From contig JBHEKY010000039.1 in the NCBI GenBank assembly GCA_041859095.1, forward strand, positions 36,453 to 100,452: a stretch of 64,000 nucleotides of DNA. The letters run 5' to 3'. Both the position numbers and the translations under genes were made by a program. This DNA comes from UBA1422 sp041859095. GTDB lineage: Bacteria > Bacillota > Clostridia > Peptostreptococcales > Anaerovoracaceae. Shown piece by piece: positions 52,903 to 60,462 of this stretch; position 1 is the stretch's first letter, and every line of letters starts with the position of its first letter. The notes under the pieces were generated by a model. That model was given only the letters and a program-made list of their open reading frames with translations. It ran no database searches and had not been told where the DNA came from.

Positions 52903-54180
52903 ATGTCAGATAAAAAAATGAAAACCCCGCTTCCCACATTACAAGGGCAAACGTGCAAACCACCCAAAAATGCTTTCTTAAAAGCCATCATTGAATCCAA
53001 GCCGCCAACCTTACCGCCTGAACAGTCGGAATTGAGGTATCGGCCGGATAGAGTCGGCAAGTATTTTAAAAAATACTTGTCCAAATTTGTTTTTGTGGAA
53101 TTCGGGGACGAATTTTTGAAAGGAACAAAAATTGAGGGATTCATGCGAGGCGTTCCTATTCCTCTGAGAAAGAAGGATGTCGCAGCTTTTGCTGGCGGGA
53201 AGGGACTCATGCCCAATCATATTGCAGAGAATATGTCATGGGTAATGGGAAGCGATCCACAATTCCAATATAATGACGCCTATGTTCAGTATATGCTGAA
53301 GATGTTCAATAAAAACATCGTAGAACAAATTTTGAAGTTAGGCAGAAATGCGGCTGAAATTCAGGATTACGATAATGCATGCATACATTTTCGCGCTTGC
53401 CTTTGCGTGAATCCCACCTATCTGCATGCTATGTACAGTTATGCCAAGATTTGCAGAAGTATGTACGAAAAGAGCAACAACAAAGAATATGTGGGTCGAT
53501 TCAAAGCGGAATCCATGGATTACTTTGAGTTGATGACTGAACTTCATCCGCGTTTTGCTCAAGCATATTACTATTTAGGATATGCATATCTTAATATGGG
53601 CCTGTACGCAAAAGCGGAAGCCACTTGGAAAATCTTTCTGCGTACCTCTAGGACAGTAAAAGATCTCAGAGAAATCAAGAGCCGTATCGAGCAAATCAAA
53701 GAACCCATCAGGATTGAAGAAGGGTATACCCTGATTCTGTCGGGTCATTATGAAGATGGCATTGATATCCTGGAACCCTTCTTAGACCGCAAATACAAGG
53801 ATTGGTGGCCGTTACACTACTATTTAGGCGTTGCTTATCAACAAACTGGAAAGACAGGTGAGGCAGTAGCCAGATTTAAAAATGTGTTGGCGATGAATGC
53901 CTCCCATTTGGAAACCATGGAAGAACTGGTTTCAATCTACCGTAGTCAGGGAGATAAAGAGAATACTACTAAATTTGAAACAAAAATCAAACTAATTCGT
54001 GCTGATTTGGAACGTGAGAAGAAAGAGCTGGACGAATATGTAGAAGAAGATCGCCACCATGAGGATTCTAAAGCACTTGATGCACCTTTGGCAGAGCCAA
54101 AGAAGGACACATCAAAGGCAAAAGACCCGGCACCAAAAAAAGAGGAGAGCGGTTCCAAAAAAATCAAACGACTGAAATAA
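52903..54180 (+). CDS. TPR-repeat protein with lysine-rich tail
   Basis: The start at 52903 follows AAAGAGGAAACG and gives 425 residues. An N-terminal region of about 150 residues is not recognised (RYRPDRVGKYFKKYLSKFVF, IEGFMRGVPIPLRKKDVAAF). From about 155 to 375, helical repeats with TPR character appear (AAEIQDYDNACIHFRACLCV, AQAYYYLGYAYLNMGLYAKA, PLHYYLGVAYQQTGKTGEAV). The last 55 residues are low-complexity acidic then basic, ending KKIKRLK. No signal peptide or membrane span; a cytosolic scaffold is inferred. Confidence 0.75.
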   Translation: MSDKKMKTPLPTLQGQTCKPPKNAFLKAIIESKPPTLPPEQSELRYRPDRVGKYFKKYLSKFVFVEFGDEFLKGTKIEGFMRGVPIPLRKKDVAAFAGGKGLMPNHIAENMSWVMGSDPQFQYNDAYVQYMLKMFNKNIVEQILKLGRNAAEIQDYDNACIHFRACLCVNPTYLHAMYSYAKICRSMYEKSNNKEYVGRFKAESMDYFELMTELHPRFAQAYYYLGYAYLNMGLYAKAEATWKIFLRTSRTVKDLREIKSRIEQIKEPIRIEEGYTLILSGHYEDGIDILEPFLDRKYKDWWPLHYYLGVAYQQTGKTGEAVARFKNVLAMNASHLETMEELVSIYRSQGDKENTTKFETKIKLIRADLEREKKELDEYVEEDRHHEDSKALDAPLAEPKKDTSKAKDPAPKKEESGSKKIKRLK

Positions 54181-54192
54181 ACCAATAAGATG

Positions 54193-54222
54193 TTGACATG
54201 GTTGCGAGACCTGTTGTATAAT
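54193..54222 (+). promoter_or_regulatory. Strong promoter of the Asn-Leu-fMet tRNA operon
   Basis: Consensus TTGACA (54193-54198), 18-bp spacer, consensus TATAAT (54217-54222), 33 bp before the first tRNA. Confidence 0.9.
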
Positions 54223-54254
54223 CAAACTCGTGCCGAAACTATGGCAGCTGGCAT

Positions 54255-54329
54255 TCCAAGGTAGCTCAATGGCAGAGCACTCGGCTGTTAACCGATAGGT
54301 TGAGGGTTCGAGCCCCTCCCTTGGAGCCA
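54255..54329 (+). tRNA. tRNA-Asn (anticodon GTT)
   Basis: TCCAAGG pairs with CCTTGGA; anticodon loop CTGTTAA; T-loop GGTTCGAGCC; CCA encoded. First gene of the three-tRNA operon. Confidence 0.95.
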
Positions 54330-54400
54330 AAAAATCTGGCATCGGCGACAGGCCTCGCCTGTCTCCGTGCCGTTTATCCCGGATTGCCCGGTGGACACAT

Positions 54401-54487
54401 GCCGGAGTGGCGGAATTGGCAGACGCCCGGGACTTAAAATCCCGTGGGAGTAATCCCGTACCGGTTCGACCCCAGTCTCCGGCACCA
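54401..54487 (+). tRNA. tRNA-Leu (anticodon TAA)
   Basis: GCCGGAG pairs with CTCCGGC; anticodon loop CTTAAAA; long class II variable arm (GTGGGAGTAATCCCGT); CCA encoded. Confidence 0.95.
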
Positions 54488-54526
54488 AGTTTCCATTCAT
54501 TTGGTAGGAAACAAACATCTTAATAT

Positions 54527-54602
<76 letters not shown>

Positions 54603-54610
54603 TAAACACA

Positions 54611-54642
54611 AAAATACCCTCTTAATGAGAGGGTATTTTTTA
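54611..54642. terminator. Bidirectional terminator (tRNA operon / L,D-transpeptidase 1)
   Basis: AAATACCCTCT, loop TAATG, AGAGGGTATTT with T-runs in both orientations. Confidence 0.92.
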
Positions 54643-54679
54643 TGTTAGCTATTATTACTTTCATAAGTTTAAAAATGTA

Positions 54680-56071
54680 TCAATAATGCACAAATACCGG
54701 GTATCCGATGCTGACCAGTGAATACGCAGCCCTGGCCATGTAAGGGGGCATATTAATGCAGCCATGACTGCCATTAGCCCTGTAGATTGAACCTCCAAAT
54801 GATCGTCGCCATGGCGCGTCGTGAAGACCTACACCCCGGTTGAACGCCATCCAATACGCTACCGGCGTTTCGTATTTTGTACCATCCCAATCATCACCCT
54901 TCAAAACACGGTTTCTTTGCATATAGAAAATATGATAGGAGCCTGCAGGCGTAGGGGTTTCCTTGGCCACATTTCCTGTTACAACAGGAGTGGAAAGAAC
55001 CAATACACCATTTCTGTAGATCCAAAGGTGCTGTTTGGTTAGATCAATTTCGACATAACTAGTGCCATACTGAATACTGCTACGGCTTCTTTCTGTTGGG
55101 ATGTATTTTGGCACACGAGTGGCGGACTTACCATTCTGCAAAGCCTCTGTCAACCACTTGATTTCAGCAGCCTGATCAATCAGGTAACCGTAATCCCCGC
55201 CGTAGACCGATACTTTGGTTCCATTTGCCACAAAAGATCTTGAAATTCCACCAGAGTCGTATTTGCCAGCTAAGTTTTTGATATATTCGCTTACTTTATC
55301 GCTATGAACAAATACCTTGCCATTTTGGTAACTTATTATATTTGTAAGGTCCTCAGGGGACATCACTTCTTGATTATAACCAAAATCATAAGTAATTGTA
55401 AAAGAAAGATATTCTCGATAAAATTCTTGTTTTGCTAGTAAACCAGAATCGTCGGAGAAAACGGTCGGAGTAACATAAAAGTCGGATTCAATAATATCAA
55501 TCTCAAATGTACCTGTCTCGATTGTTGAGAGAATTTCATGAAGGAGTTTCTCCTGATCAATATTATTTCCATATACCTCAGCAACAATGGGCAACTGCGG
55601 GGTGGACATATCAATGTATGCGTTCGTTGTTTTGTTGCTACTGTTATTGCTATTTATGATCAAGTCCAGGCTATTAAACTGATTGACGAATTCCGAGTTT
55701 GTCTTAGTAATCTGCATATCAGCATGAAAAGAGTGGTATTCTTTGGCAATCCACCAAAACAGCGGATTGAGGCAACTATGAACCAATGCATCTTTTGCAG
55801 AGGCTGCAATCTTGTATTCGAAGTTAATATCTGACAAAATTTCGGGTGGCTGCCCCTTTGTGTTGATAACAAATTCACGACTATTCCACTTTGCTGATAG
55901 AACACGGTTGGCTTCATCAATCGATAATGCCGAACAATCCAAGCCATTCATCGTTGTGTTGACAGGAAAGAGACCGGATTCAATATTCTGTTTTTCAATA
56001 AACCCCCAAATCCCCAGCACAAGTAGCATGGCTGAAAAAAGACTCGCAAGGACTAGAATTCCTTTTTGCAT
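54680..56071 (-). CDS. Membrane-anchored L,D-transpeptidase (copy 1)
   Basis: Cross-links peptidoglycan through 3-3 bonds or attaches proteins to it, outside the membrane. The 463 residues have an N-terminal anchor (GILVLASLFSAMLLVLGIWGF), an NGLDCSALSIDEANRVL peptidoglycan-binding-like repeat, a long linker region, and a C-terminal YkuD domain with YVEIDLTKQHLWIYRNG, LHDAPW (His417) and the nucleophile motif SHGCIN (Cys438). All catalytic residues are present. It is a close paralogue of the gene at 58095-59483, and both share an upstream sequence motif. Confidence 0.94.
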   Translation of the reverse strand: MQKGILVLASLFSAMLLVLGIWGFIEKQNIESGLFPVNTTMNGLDCSALSIDEANRVLSAKWNSREFVINTKGQPPEILSDINFEYKIAASAKDALVHSCLNPLFWWIAKEYHSFHADMQITKTNSEFVNQFNSLDLIINSNNSSNKTTNAYIDMSTPQLPIVAEVYGNNIDQEKLLHEILSTIETGTFEIDIIESDFYVTPTVFSDDSGLLAKQEFYREYLSFTITYDFGYNQEVMSPEDLTNIISYQNGKVFVHSDKVSEYIKNLAGKYDSGGISRSFVANGTKVSVYGGDYGYLIDQAAEIKWLTEALQNGKSATRVPKYIPTERSRSSIQYGTSYVEIDLTKQHLWIYRNGVLVLSTPVVTGNVAKETPTPAGSYHIFYMQRNRVLKGDDWDGTKYETPVAYWMAFNRGVGLHDAPWRRSFGGSIYRANGSHGCINMPPYMARAAYSLVSIGYPVFVHY

Positions 56072-56093
56072 TAATATCTCTCCTTTTCATTAT

Positions 56094-56124
56094 ATTTTAC
56101 CGTATAACTAAGGTTTTGAAAAGG
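56094..56124 (-). promoter_or_regulatory. Promoter-like motif shared by both L,D-transpeptidase genes
   Basis: Minus strand CCTTTTCAAAA, 10 bp, ACGGTAAAAT, ending 22 bp before the ATG. The other paralogue has CCTTTTCAAAA, 10 bp, ACGGTAGAAT. This differs from sigma-A hexamers; GGTAAAAT resembles sigma-B/sigma-F-type -10 elements. Confidence 0.5.
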
Positions 56125-56266
56125 AGACAATTTGATAGATACTTGAAGAAATAGTTTGATTGCCGTTTTTGGCGAGATTGTCGGGTAGATTTCTTAAACC
56201 AATGCTGTTAGAATGAAAACGAATCAGTTGGCAGTGACTCACATTTTTTAGGATTGGAGCAGAATT

Positions 56267-56692
56267 ATGCATACAACCATTATTTTCGCCCACCCTTGGC
56301 ATGGCAGCTTTAACAAAGCCATCCTTGATGCAGTAATACTTGAACTTGACAAGCACCAGATAGAATATCGGGTAATTGATTTAAACAAGGACGGGTTTAA
56401 TCCAGTTATGCTGGAGTCGGAATTGGCCTTGTATTCGAAGGGCCAGCACGCTGATTCTCTGGTTCAGAAATATCAAAGCATCTTAAAAGATACTGATGAA
56501 TTGATTCTCATCTTTCCGATTTGGTGGTATAACATCCCTGCAATCCTAAAAGGGTTTATAGACAAGGTGATGTTGAAGGGTGTGGGATTACGGAATATCA
56601 AATGGTACAACAGCGAGTTGACAACAACCGGTTCTCGGGGAAAGAAAGAAAAGTATCTTGCCAAAATAACGAAGCTTTGGAATAAATGGTAA
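56267..56692 (+). CDS. Flavodoxin-fold NAD(P)H dehydrogenase, apparently internally deleted
   Basis: The first 100 residues are a normal start of the NAD(P)H:quinone reductase/KefF-like flavodoxin-fold family: TIIFAHPWHGSFNKAIL (FMN phosphate site) and ELILIFPIWWYNIPAILKGFIDKV. At residues 103-105 (LKG) the sequence passes straight into what looks like the family C-terminus (GVGLRNIKWYNSELTTTGS). Total length is 141 rather than about 190-200, so roughly 50 residues including the second FMN-contacting loop appear lost in frame. It may be a pseudogene. A GGAG site precedes the ATG. Confidence 0.65.
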   Translation: MHTTIIFAHPWHGSFNKAILDAVILELDKHQIEYRVIDLNKDGFNPVMLESELALYSKGQHADSLVQKYQSILKDTDELILIFPIWWYNIPAILKGFIDKVMLKGVGLRNIKWYNSELTTTGSRGKKEKYLAKITKLWNKW

Positions 56693-56717
56693 TACCTAAT
56701 ATGAAAGGAGAATAATG

Positions 56718-57158
56718 ATGGATTGGAAATTTGTTCTTGTGTTAATATTTTCGCTCTTGGTCGCTGTGTTTACCATGCAGAACGCAGAAGCAGTGGAAGT
56801 CCAATTTTTAACATTTGAATTTGCGCAGGTGTCACAGGCATTGGTAATTCTAACTTCTGCTGTGGCAGGTGCCCTGATTGCTGTGCTTTTTGGAGCCATC
56901 CGATGGGTCAAAGACAAGTCAAAAATCGCGGGCTCAAAAAAATCAATAGCTGGTCTTGAGACACAAGTCAAGCAACTAAAAATCATGCTTGATGCTGAGA
57001 TTGCTAAAAATGCTCCGACTGCGACTGAGGAAAATACGGTAGCACAAGCCCTCAAGACAGAATCAACCGTAGAATCACAGTTATCTGAAGGAGAACCAAC
57101 GGAAGCACCAGATAAGGGAGAAGAAGCCGCACCGAAGCGGAAGTGGTACCAAATTTAA
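56718..57158 (+). CDS. LapA-domain (DUF1049-like) membrane protein
   Basis: A 146-residue protein with two membrane spans (FVLVLIFSLLVAVFTMQN and LVILTSAVAGALIAVLFGAI) framing the short loop AEAVEVQFLTFEFAQVSQ, the pattern of LapA/YrvD-type proteins, followed by a cytoplasmic coiled coil and an acidic tail ending PKRKWYQI. An ATG 3 bp earlier is possible but too close to the AAAGGAG site. LapA-domain proteins in Gram-negatives work in LPS assembly; the role in monoderms is unknown. It lies 92 bp before heliorhodopsin on the same strand. Confidence 0.8.
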   Translation: MDWKFVLVLIFSLLVAVFTMQNAEAVEVQFLTFEFAQVSQALVILTSAVAGALIAVLFGAIRWVKDKSKIAGSKKSIAGLETQVKQLKIMLDAEIAKNAPTATEENTVAQALKTESTVESQLSEGEPTEAPDKGEEAAPKRKWYQI

Positions 57159-57186
57159 CCCCTTCATTTCTATCACCCCAACGAGT

Positions 57187-57211
57187 GTTTTGTCTCTTGA
57201 TGAGTGGGTAG
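57187..57211 (+). promoter_or_regulatory. Possible sigma-B-like promoter for heliorhodopsin
   Basis: GTTTTG (57187-57192), 13 bp, GGGTAG (57206-57211) resembles the general-stress sigma-B consensus GTTTAA-N13-GGGTAT. Whether the organism has such a factor cannot be seen here. Confidence 0.35.
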
Positions 57212-57250
57212 AATAAAGTATTAAATTTTCATTAATAGGAGGAGATAGAT

Positions 57251-58033
57251 ATGGGAATCAAACTGGAAAAATTAAAAAAGTTCAACTTCATTATGGGTTT
57301 TTTGCATCTGGTACAAGCTATCATAATGTTTTTCTTGGCAACCAGTGTCATTCAGACCATCGCCGAGTTTCAGCCAACCATTACACAAAACTATTTGTAT
57401 TTTAACCCGGTAACCCAAAGCCTGGAACCAGCTGCCAAGGCTTTATTTGAATTGCCCTTTGGCATGTTAGTTGCTTGCTTTTTGTTTGTTTCAGCCATTG
57501 CCCACTGTATCATTGTGCTCAACAGCAAAACTTATTATAGTGACCTGGAAAAGGGCATTAACAAATTTAGATGGTTTGAATATGCCATCAGTTCATCAAT
57601 CATGATTGTATTGATTAGCACTTTGTTTGGTATTTATGATATCGCTTCCTTGACTTTGATCTTTATTGTAAACGCCACAATGAATCTTTTTGGACTTGTC
57701 ATGGAACAATTGAATGCTGGCACAGAAAAGAAAAGTGTCAACTGGGGACCTTTCATTTGGGGATCTCTGGCCGGTATCGCACCTTGGGTTGCCATTTTAC
57801 TGTATATGTTCGGCTCGGGCAACTTTAGCATGGTACCATGGTTTGTATGGGCCATCGTTGGAACATATTTTGTCGCATTCAATACCTTTCCGGTCAATAT
57901 GGTGCTACAATATAAGGGTGTTGGCAAATGGAAGGACTACTTATATGGGGAAAGGGTCTATATCGTGCTGAGTTTGGTTGCAAAATCCATTCTTGCATGG
58001 CTCGTCTTGTTTGGTGCGATGCAACCTTCCTAA
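57251..58033 (+). CDS. Heliorhodopsin
   Basis: Seven-helix retinal protein of the heliorhodopsin family, which is inverted in the membrane relative to other rhodopsins and shows slow photocycles. The 260 residues contain the family signatures: FRWFEYAISSSIMIVLISTL in helix 3 with the counterion Glu110, LQYKGVGKWKDYLYGERVYI before helix 7, and SLVAKSILAW in helix 7 with the retinal Schiff-base lysine Lys245. His19 (GFLHLVQ) and His85 (AIAHC) correspond to the two conserved cytoplasmic-cavity histidines. All retinal-binding marks are intact, so it is probably functional if retinal is available; no carotenoid cleavage gene is in the window. Strong AGGAGGAG precedes the ATG. Confidence 0.93.
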   Translation: MGIKLEKLKKFNFIMGFLHLVQAIIMFFLATSVIQTIAEFQPTITQNYLYFNPVTQSLEPAAKALFELPFGMLVACFLFVSAIAHCIIVLNSKTYYSDLEKGINKFRWFEYAISSSIMIVLISTLFGIYDIASLTLIFIVNATMNLFGLVMEQLNAGTEKKSVNWGPFIWGSLAGIAPWVAILLYMFGSGNFSMVPWFVWAIVGTYFVAFNTFPVNMVLQYKGVGKWKDYLYGERVYIVLSLVAKSILAWLVLFGAMQPS

Positions 58034-58047
58034 AAAACAAAGGAAAA

Positions 58048-58085
58048 AAACGACCCATTAAGCGTCACTGTTTAATGGGTCGTTT
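58048..58085. terminator. Bidirectional terminator (heliorhodopsin / L,D-transpeptidase 2)
   Basis: AAACGACCCATTAA (58048-58061) and TTAATGGGTCGTTT (58072-58085) form a 14-bp perfect stem; the minus strand continues into a seven-T run. Confidence 0.92.
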
Positions 58086-58094
58086 ATTGTGTGA

Positions 58095-59483
58095 TTAGTC
58101 GTGGACAATCACGGGGAAACCAATATCTACTTGATAATATGCTACCTTTGCAGCAGCAGGCGGCATATTGATACATCCATGGCTTCCATTTCTTAGATAG
58201 ATGCTGTTGCCAAACGATGATCGCCAAGGTGCATCATGCAGACCTATTCCCTGATTGAAAGGCATCCAGAAGGACACGGGGCTGGCATATTCGGTTCCGT
58301 CATAATCCGGACCCCTTAAAATGCGATCACGCTGTTTTGCGAAGACATAGTAAGTGCCTGTTGGCGTACCCTTGCCTCTCCAAACATTCCCGGTCACCAC
58401 ATTGGTTGAAAGAACCACTTTGCCTTGCTGATATATCCACAAGTGCTGAGCGCTGAGATCAATTTCCACATAAGAGGAACCGATGTCATTTTTGTTGCGG
58501 CTTCTTCCTTCCTGCAAATATTCCGGCGTCCGAAATTCGGTTTCGCCTTTTTCAAGAGCAGTGAGAAGCCATAGAAACTCTGCATCCTGATCCAATCGAA
58601 AACCATAACTTCCGCCACGAACGGATACCAGACCGCCTGTTGTAGCCTGAAACAGTCTCGTGCTCCCAACGGTATCGTATTCTGTTGCTAAATCCTGAAT
58701 TACTCTGGCAACTTGTTCTTCTATTATGGTCACCTTGCCATTGCTGTATGTCAACAATTTTTGGAGCCTTTCTGGGGTCAGAGTTTCTTGCCGATCACCG
58801 AATTGATAGGTAATTTCAAAACCCAGATATTTTCTGAAGATTTCTTGGTCGGCTAGCAGCTGTGGGTCATCCGAGAAAACGGTAGGTTTGACATAGAAGT
58901 CATCTTTGGCGGCATTTAAAACGAAAACACCCATTTCAATATCAGAAATAATCTTATCAAAGAGCACTTCTTTGTCGATTTGATTGCCATAGACTTCTTT
59001 CACGATAGGCAAGAAAGGCGTCGACATGTCAACATAAGCATTTTTTGTTTCTACGTAATGGGGTTGCTTCAATAAGCGAAGATCATTCAGCTGTTCTAGA
59101 AAAGCTTTATCCACATGGTTGATTGTCATGGGGAGATAGATGTGGCCGTGCTCCTGTGGCAGCCATGTTAACAGAGAAGACATACTACTGTGTACCTGGA
59201 CACGGTGTAGCTGGTCAGCGATTGCATATTCAAAAGTAAGATTGCGAAGGTTACCGATATATTTCCCGTCAGCGTTGATAACATATGTCTTGCTGTTCCA
59301 TTCTTTTGTCAGCAGTGTGTCAGCCTCGTCTATTGACAATCCTGAGCAATCAACACCATTGATTATTGTATGAGAAGAATAAGAACCCACTAATTTCGTT
59401 TGGTTTTCAATGAATCCATAAAAACCAAACATCAGTAGAACCAACGATACGATTCCCACCAGGACCAAAATGTTTTTTGACAT
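58095..59483 (-). CDS. Membrane-anchored L,D-transpeptidase (copy 2)
   Basis: Paralogue of the gene at 54680-56071 with the same plan in 462 residues: N-terminal membrane anchor (ILVLVGIVSLVLLMFGFYGF), NGVDCSGLSIDEADTLL repeat, a middle region with the same YGNQIDKE and FSDDPQLLADQE elements, and a YkuD domain with YVEIDLSAQHLWIYQQG, LHDAPW and SHGCINMPP (Cys437). It should cross-link peptidoglycan by the L,D route. It faces heliorhodopsin convergently and shares the upstream CCTTTTCAAAA-N10-ACGGTA motif with copy 1. Confidence 0.94.
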   Translation of the reverse strand: MSKNILVLVGIVSLVLLMFGFYGFIENQTKLVGSYSSHTIINGVDCSGLSIDEADTLLTKEWNSKTYVINADGKYIGNLRNLTFEYAIADQLHRVQVHSSMSSLLTWLPQEHGHIYLPMTINHVDKAFLEQLNDLRLLKQPHYVETKNAYVDMSTPFLPIVKEVYGNQIDKEVLFDKIISDIEMGVFVLNAAKDDFYVKPTVFSDDPQLLADQEIFRKYLGFEITYQFGDRQETLTPERLQKLLTYSNGKVTIIEEQVARVIQDLATEYDTVGSTRLFQATTGGLVSVRGGSYGFRLDQDAEFLWLLTALEKGETEFRTPEYLQEGRSRNKNDIGSSYVEIDLSAQHLWIYQQGKVVLSTNVVTGNVWRGKGTPTGTYYVFAKQRDRILRGPDYDGTEYASPVSFWMPFNQGIGLHDAPWRSSFGNSIYLRNGSHGCINMPPAAAKVAYYQVDIGFPVIVHD

Positions 59484-59507
59484 CTCACACCTCTCCTTAG
59501 CTATTTT

Positions 59508-59538
59508 ATTCTACCGTAGATCGGGGATTTTGAAAAGG
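59508..59538 (-). promoter_or_regulatory. Second copy of the L,D-transpeptidase promoter-like motif
   Basis: Minus strand CCTTTTCAAAA (59538-59528), 10 bp, ACGGTAGAAT (59517-59508), 24 bp before the ATG. Same blocks and same spacing as upstream of copy 1, while the 10 bp between differ. Confidence 0.5.
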
Positions 59539-59592
59539 TACATTCTCCTATAGCAGGGGATAAAATTCGGCTGTTTTCGAGACAAAATGACC

Positions 59593-59621
59593 TTGACATG
59601 AAGATGTTCAAATGGTACTAT
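59593..59621 (+). promoter_or_regulatory. Promoter of the six-tRNA operon
   Basis: Consensus TTGACA (59593-59598), 17-bp spacer, TACTAT (59616-59621), 32 bp before the first tRNA. Confidence 0.85.
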
Positions 59622-59653
59622 AACTAATGCGGTCATTTTGTTGATCGAAGTGT

Positions 59654-59730
59654 GGCGGTGTAGCTTAGTTGGCTAGAGCGTCCGGTTCATACCCGGAAGG
59701 TCGGTGGTTCGAGTCCACTCACCGCTACCA
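59654..59730 (+). tRNA. tRNA-Met elongator (anticodon CAT)
   Basis: GGCGGTG pairs with CACCGCT (G1-U72 wobble); loop TTCATAC; CCA encoded. Closely resembles the elongator Met tRNA of Bacillus; tRNA-Ile2 shares the CAT anticodon but not this acceptor stem. Confidence 0.88.
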
Positions 59731-59737
59731 AAATAAT

Positions 59738-59813
59738 GGGCGCTTAGCTCAGCTGGGAGAGCATCTGCCTTACAAGCAGAGGGTCATAGGTTCGAGCCCT
59801 ATAGCGCCCACCA
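59738..59813 (+). tRNA. tRNA-Val (anticodon TAC)
   Basis: GGGCGCT pairs with AGCGCCC; anticodon loop CTTACAA; T-loop GGTTCGAGCC; CCA encoded. Confidence 0.95.
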
Positions 59814-59823
59814 TTTTTTTCGC

Positions 59824-59900
59824 GGTCCGGTAGTTCAGTTGGTTAGAATGCCAGCCTGTCACGCTGGAGGTCGTCGGTTCGAGCCCGATCCGGATCGCCA
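59824..59900 (+). tRNA. tRNA-Asp (anticodon GTC)
   Basis: GGTCCGG pairs with CCGGATC (one G-U); anticodon loop CTGTCAC; discriminator G; CCA encoded. Confidence 0.95.
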
Positions 59901-59917
59901 TTTTTTTTCAATAACCT

Positions 59918-59994
59918 GGTGGGCGTAGTCAAGTGGTCAAGACACAGGGTTGTGGCTCCTGCATGCGTGGGTTCGAATCCCATCGCCCACCCCA
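59918..59994 (+). tRNA. tRNA-His (anticodon GTG)
   Basis: GTGGGCG pairs with CGCCCAC, with an extra 5' G opposite discriminator C as required by HisRS; anticodon loop TTGTGGC; CCA encoded. Confidence 0.95.
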
Positions 59995-60006
59995 TTTCAC
60001 AAACAT

Positions 60007-60081
60007 TGGGGTATAGCCAAGCGGTAAGGCAACGGATTCTGATTCCGTCATTCGAAGGTTCAAATCCTTCTACCCTAGCCA
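60007..60081 (+). tRNA. tRNA-Gln (anticodon CTG)
   Basis: TGGGGTA pairs with TACCCTA (one G-U); anticodon loop TTCTGAT; CCA encoded. The CTG anticodon reads CAG only, so a second Gln tRNA with TTG should exist elsewhere. Confidence 0.93.
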
Positions 60082-60120
60082 ATAAACCAAACCCATAGGC
60101 CGGAAGCTCCGGCCCTATGT

Positions 60121-60195
60121 GGCGACATAGCCAAGTGGTAAGGCAGAAGTCTGCAAAACTTCCATTCCCCAGTTCAAATCTGGGTGTCGCCTCCA
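60121..60195 (+). tRNA. tRNA-Cys (anticodon GCA)
   Basis: GGCGACA pairs with TGTCGCC; anticodon loop CTGCAAA; discriminator U; CCA encoded. Last of the six-tRNA operon. Confidence 0.95.
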
Positions 60196-60203
60196 AAAAA
60201 ATG

Positions 60204-60240
60204 AGCCTGTAGGCGTACTCCGCCGCAGGCTTTTTTGTTT
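60204..60240 (+). terminator. Terminator of the six-tRNA operon
   Basis: AGCCTG and CAGGCT enclose an inner GGCG/CGCC pair, followed by TTTTTTG. Confidence 0.85.
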
Positions 60241-60388
60241 GTGGTCAGTCACCCAACTAATGGGTAACCTCCTTCTCATGGAGCTGTTCCATAATCTCTG
60301 CAAGGAATTCCATATTAATAATCTATATTCTTCCTTTTCTGAACTGGTAGAGGAATCTATATGAAATTTCTCCTCCCATTTATCTGGG

Positions 60389-60417
60389 TTTCCATTTGCC
60401 TATTAAAAAGGTATAAT
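60389..60417 (+). promoter_or_regulatory. Promoter for the heme membrane protein gene
   Basis: TTTCCA (60389-60394), 17-bp spacer, TATAAT (60412-60417), 46 bp before the ATG. Confidence 0.65.
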
Positions 60418-60462
60418 GGTGGAAAACCCAGATAGCTAAAACTTAAAAGGAGGAAACAGAAG

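Noticed and set aside
59654..59730. tRNA-Ile2 (lysidine-modified CAT)
   Set aside because: The acceptor stem and body match elongator tRNA-Met of Firmicutes; the initiator is separately identified at 54527.
59843..60303. Minus-strand ORFs across the six-tRNA operon
   Set aside because: Antisense tRNA shadows; no RBS or protein family.
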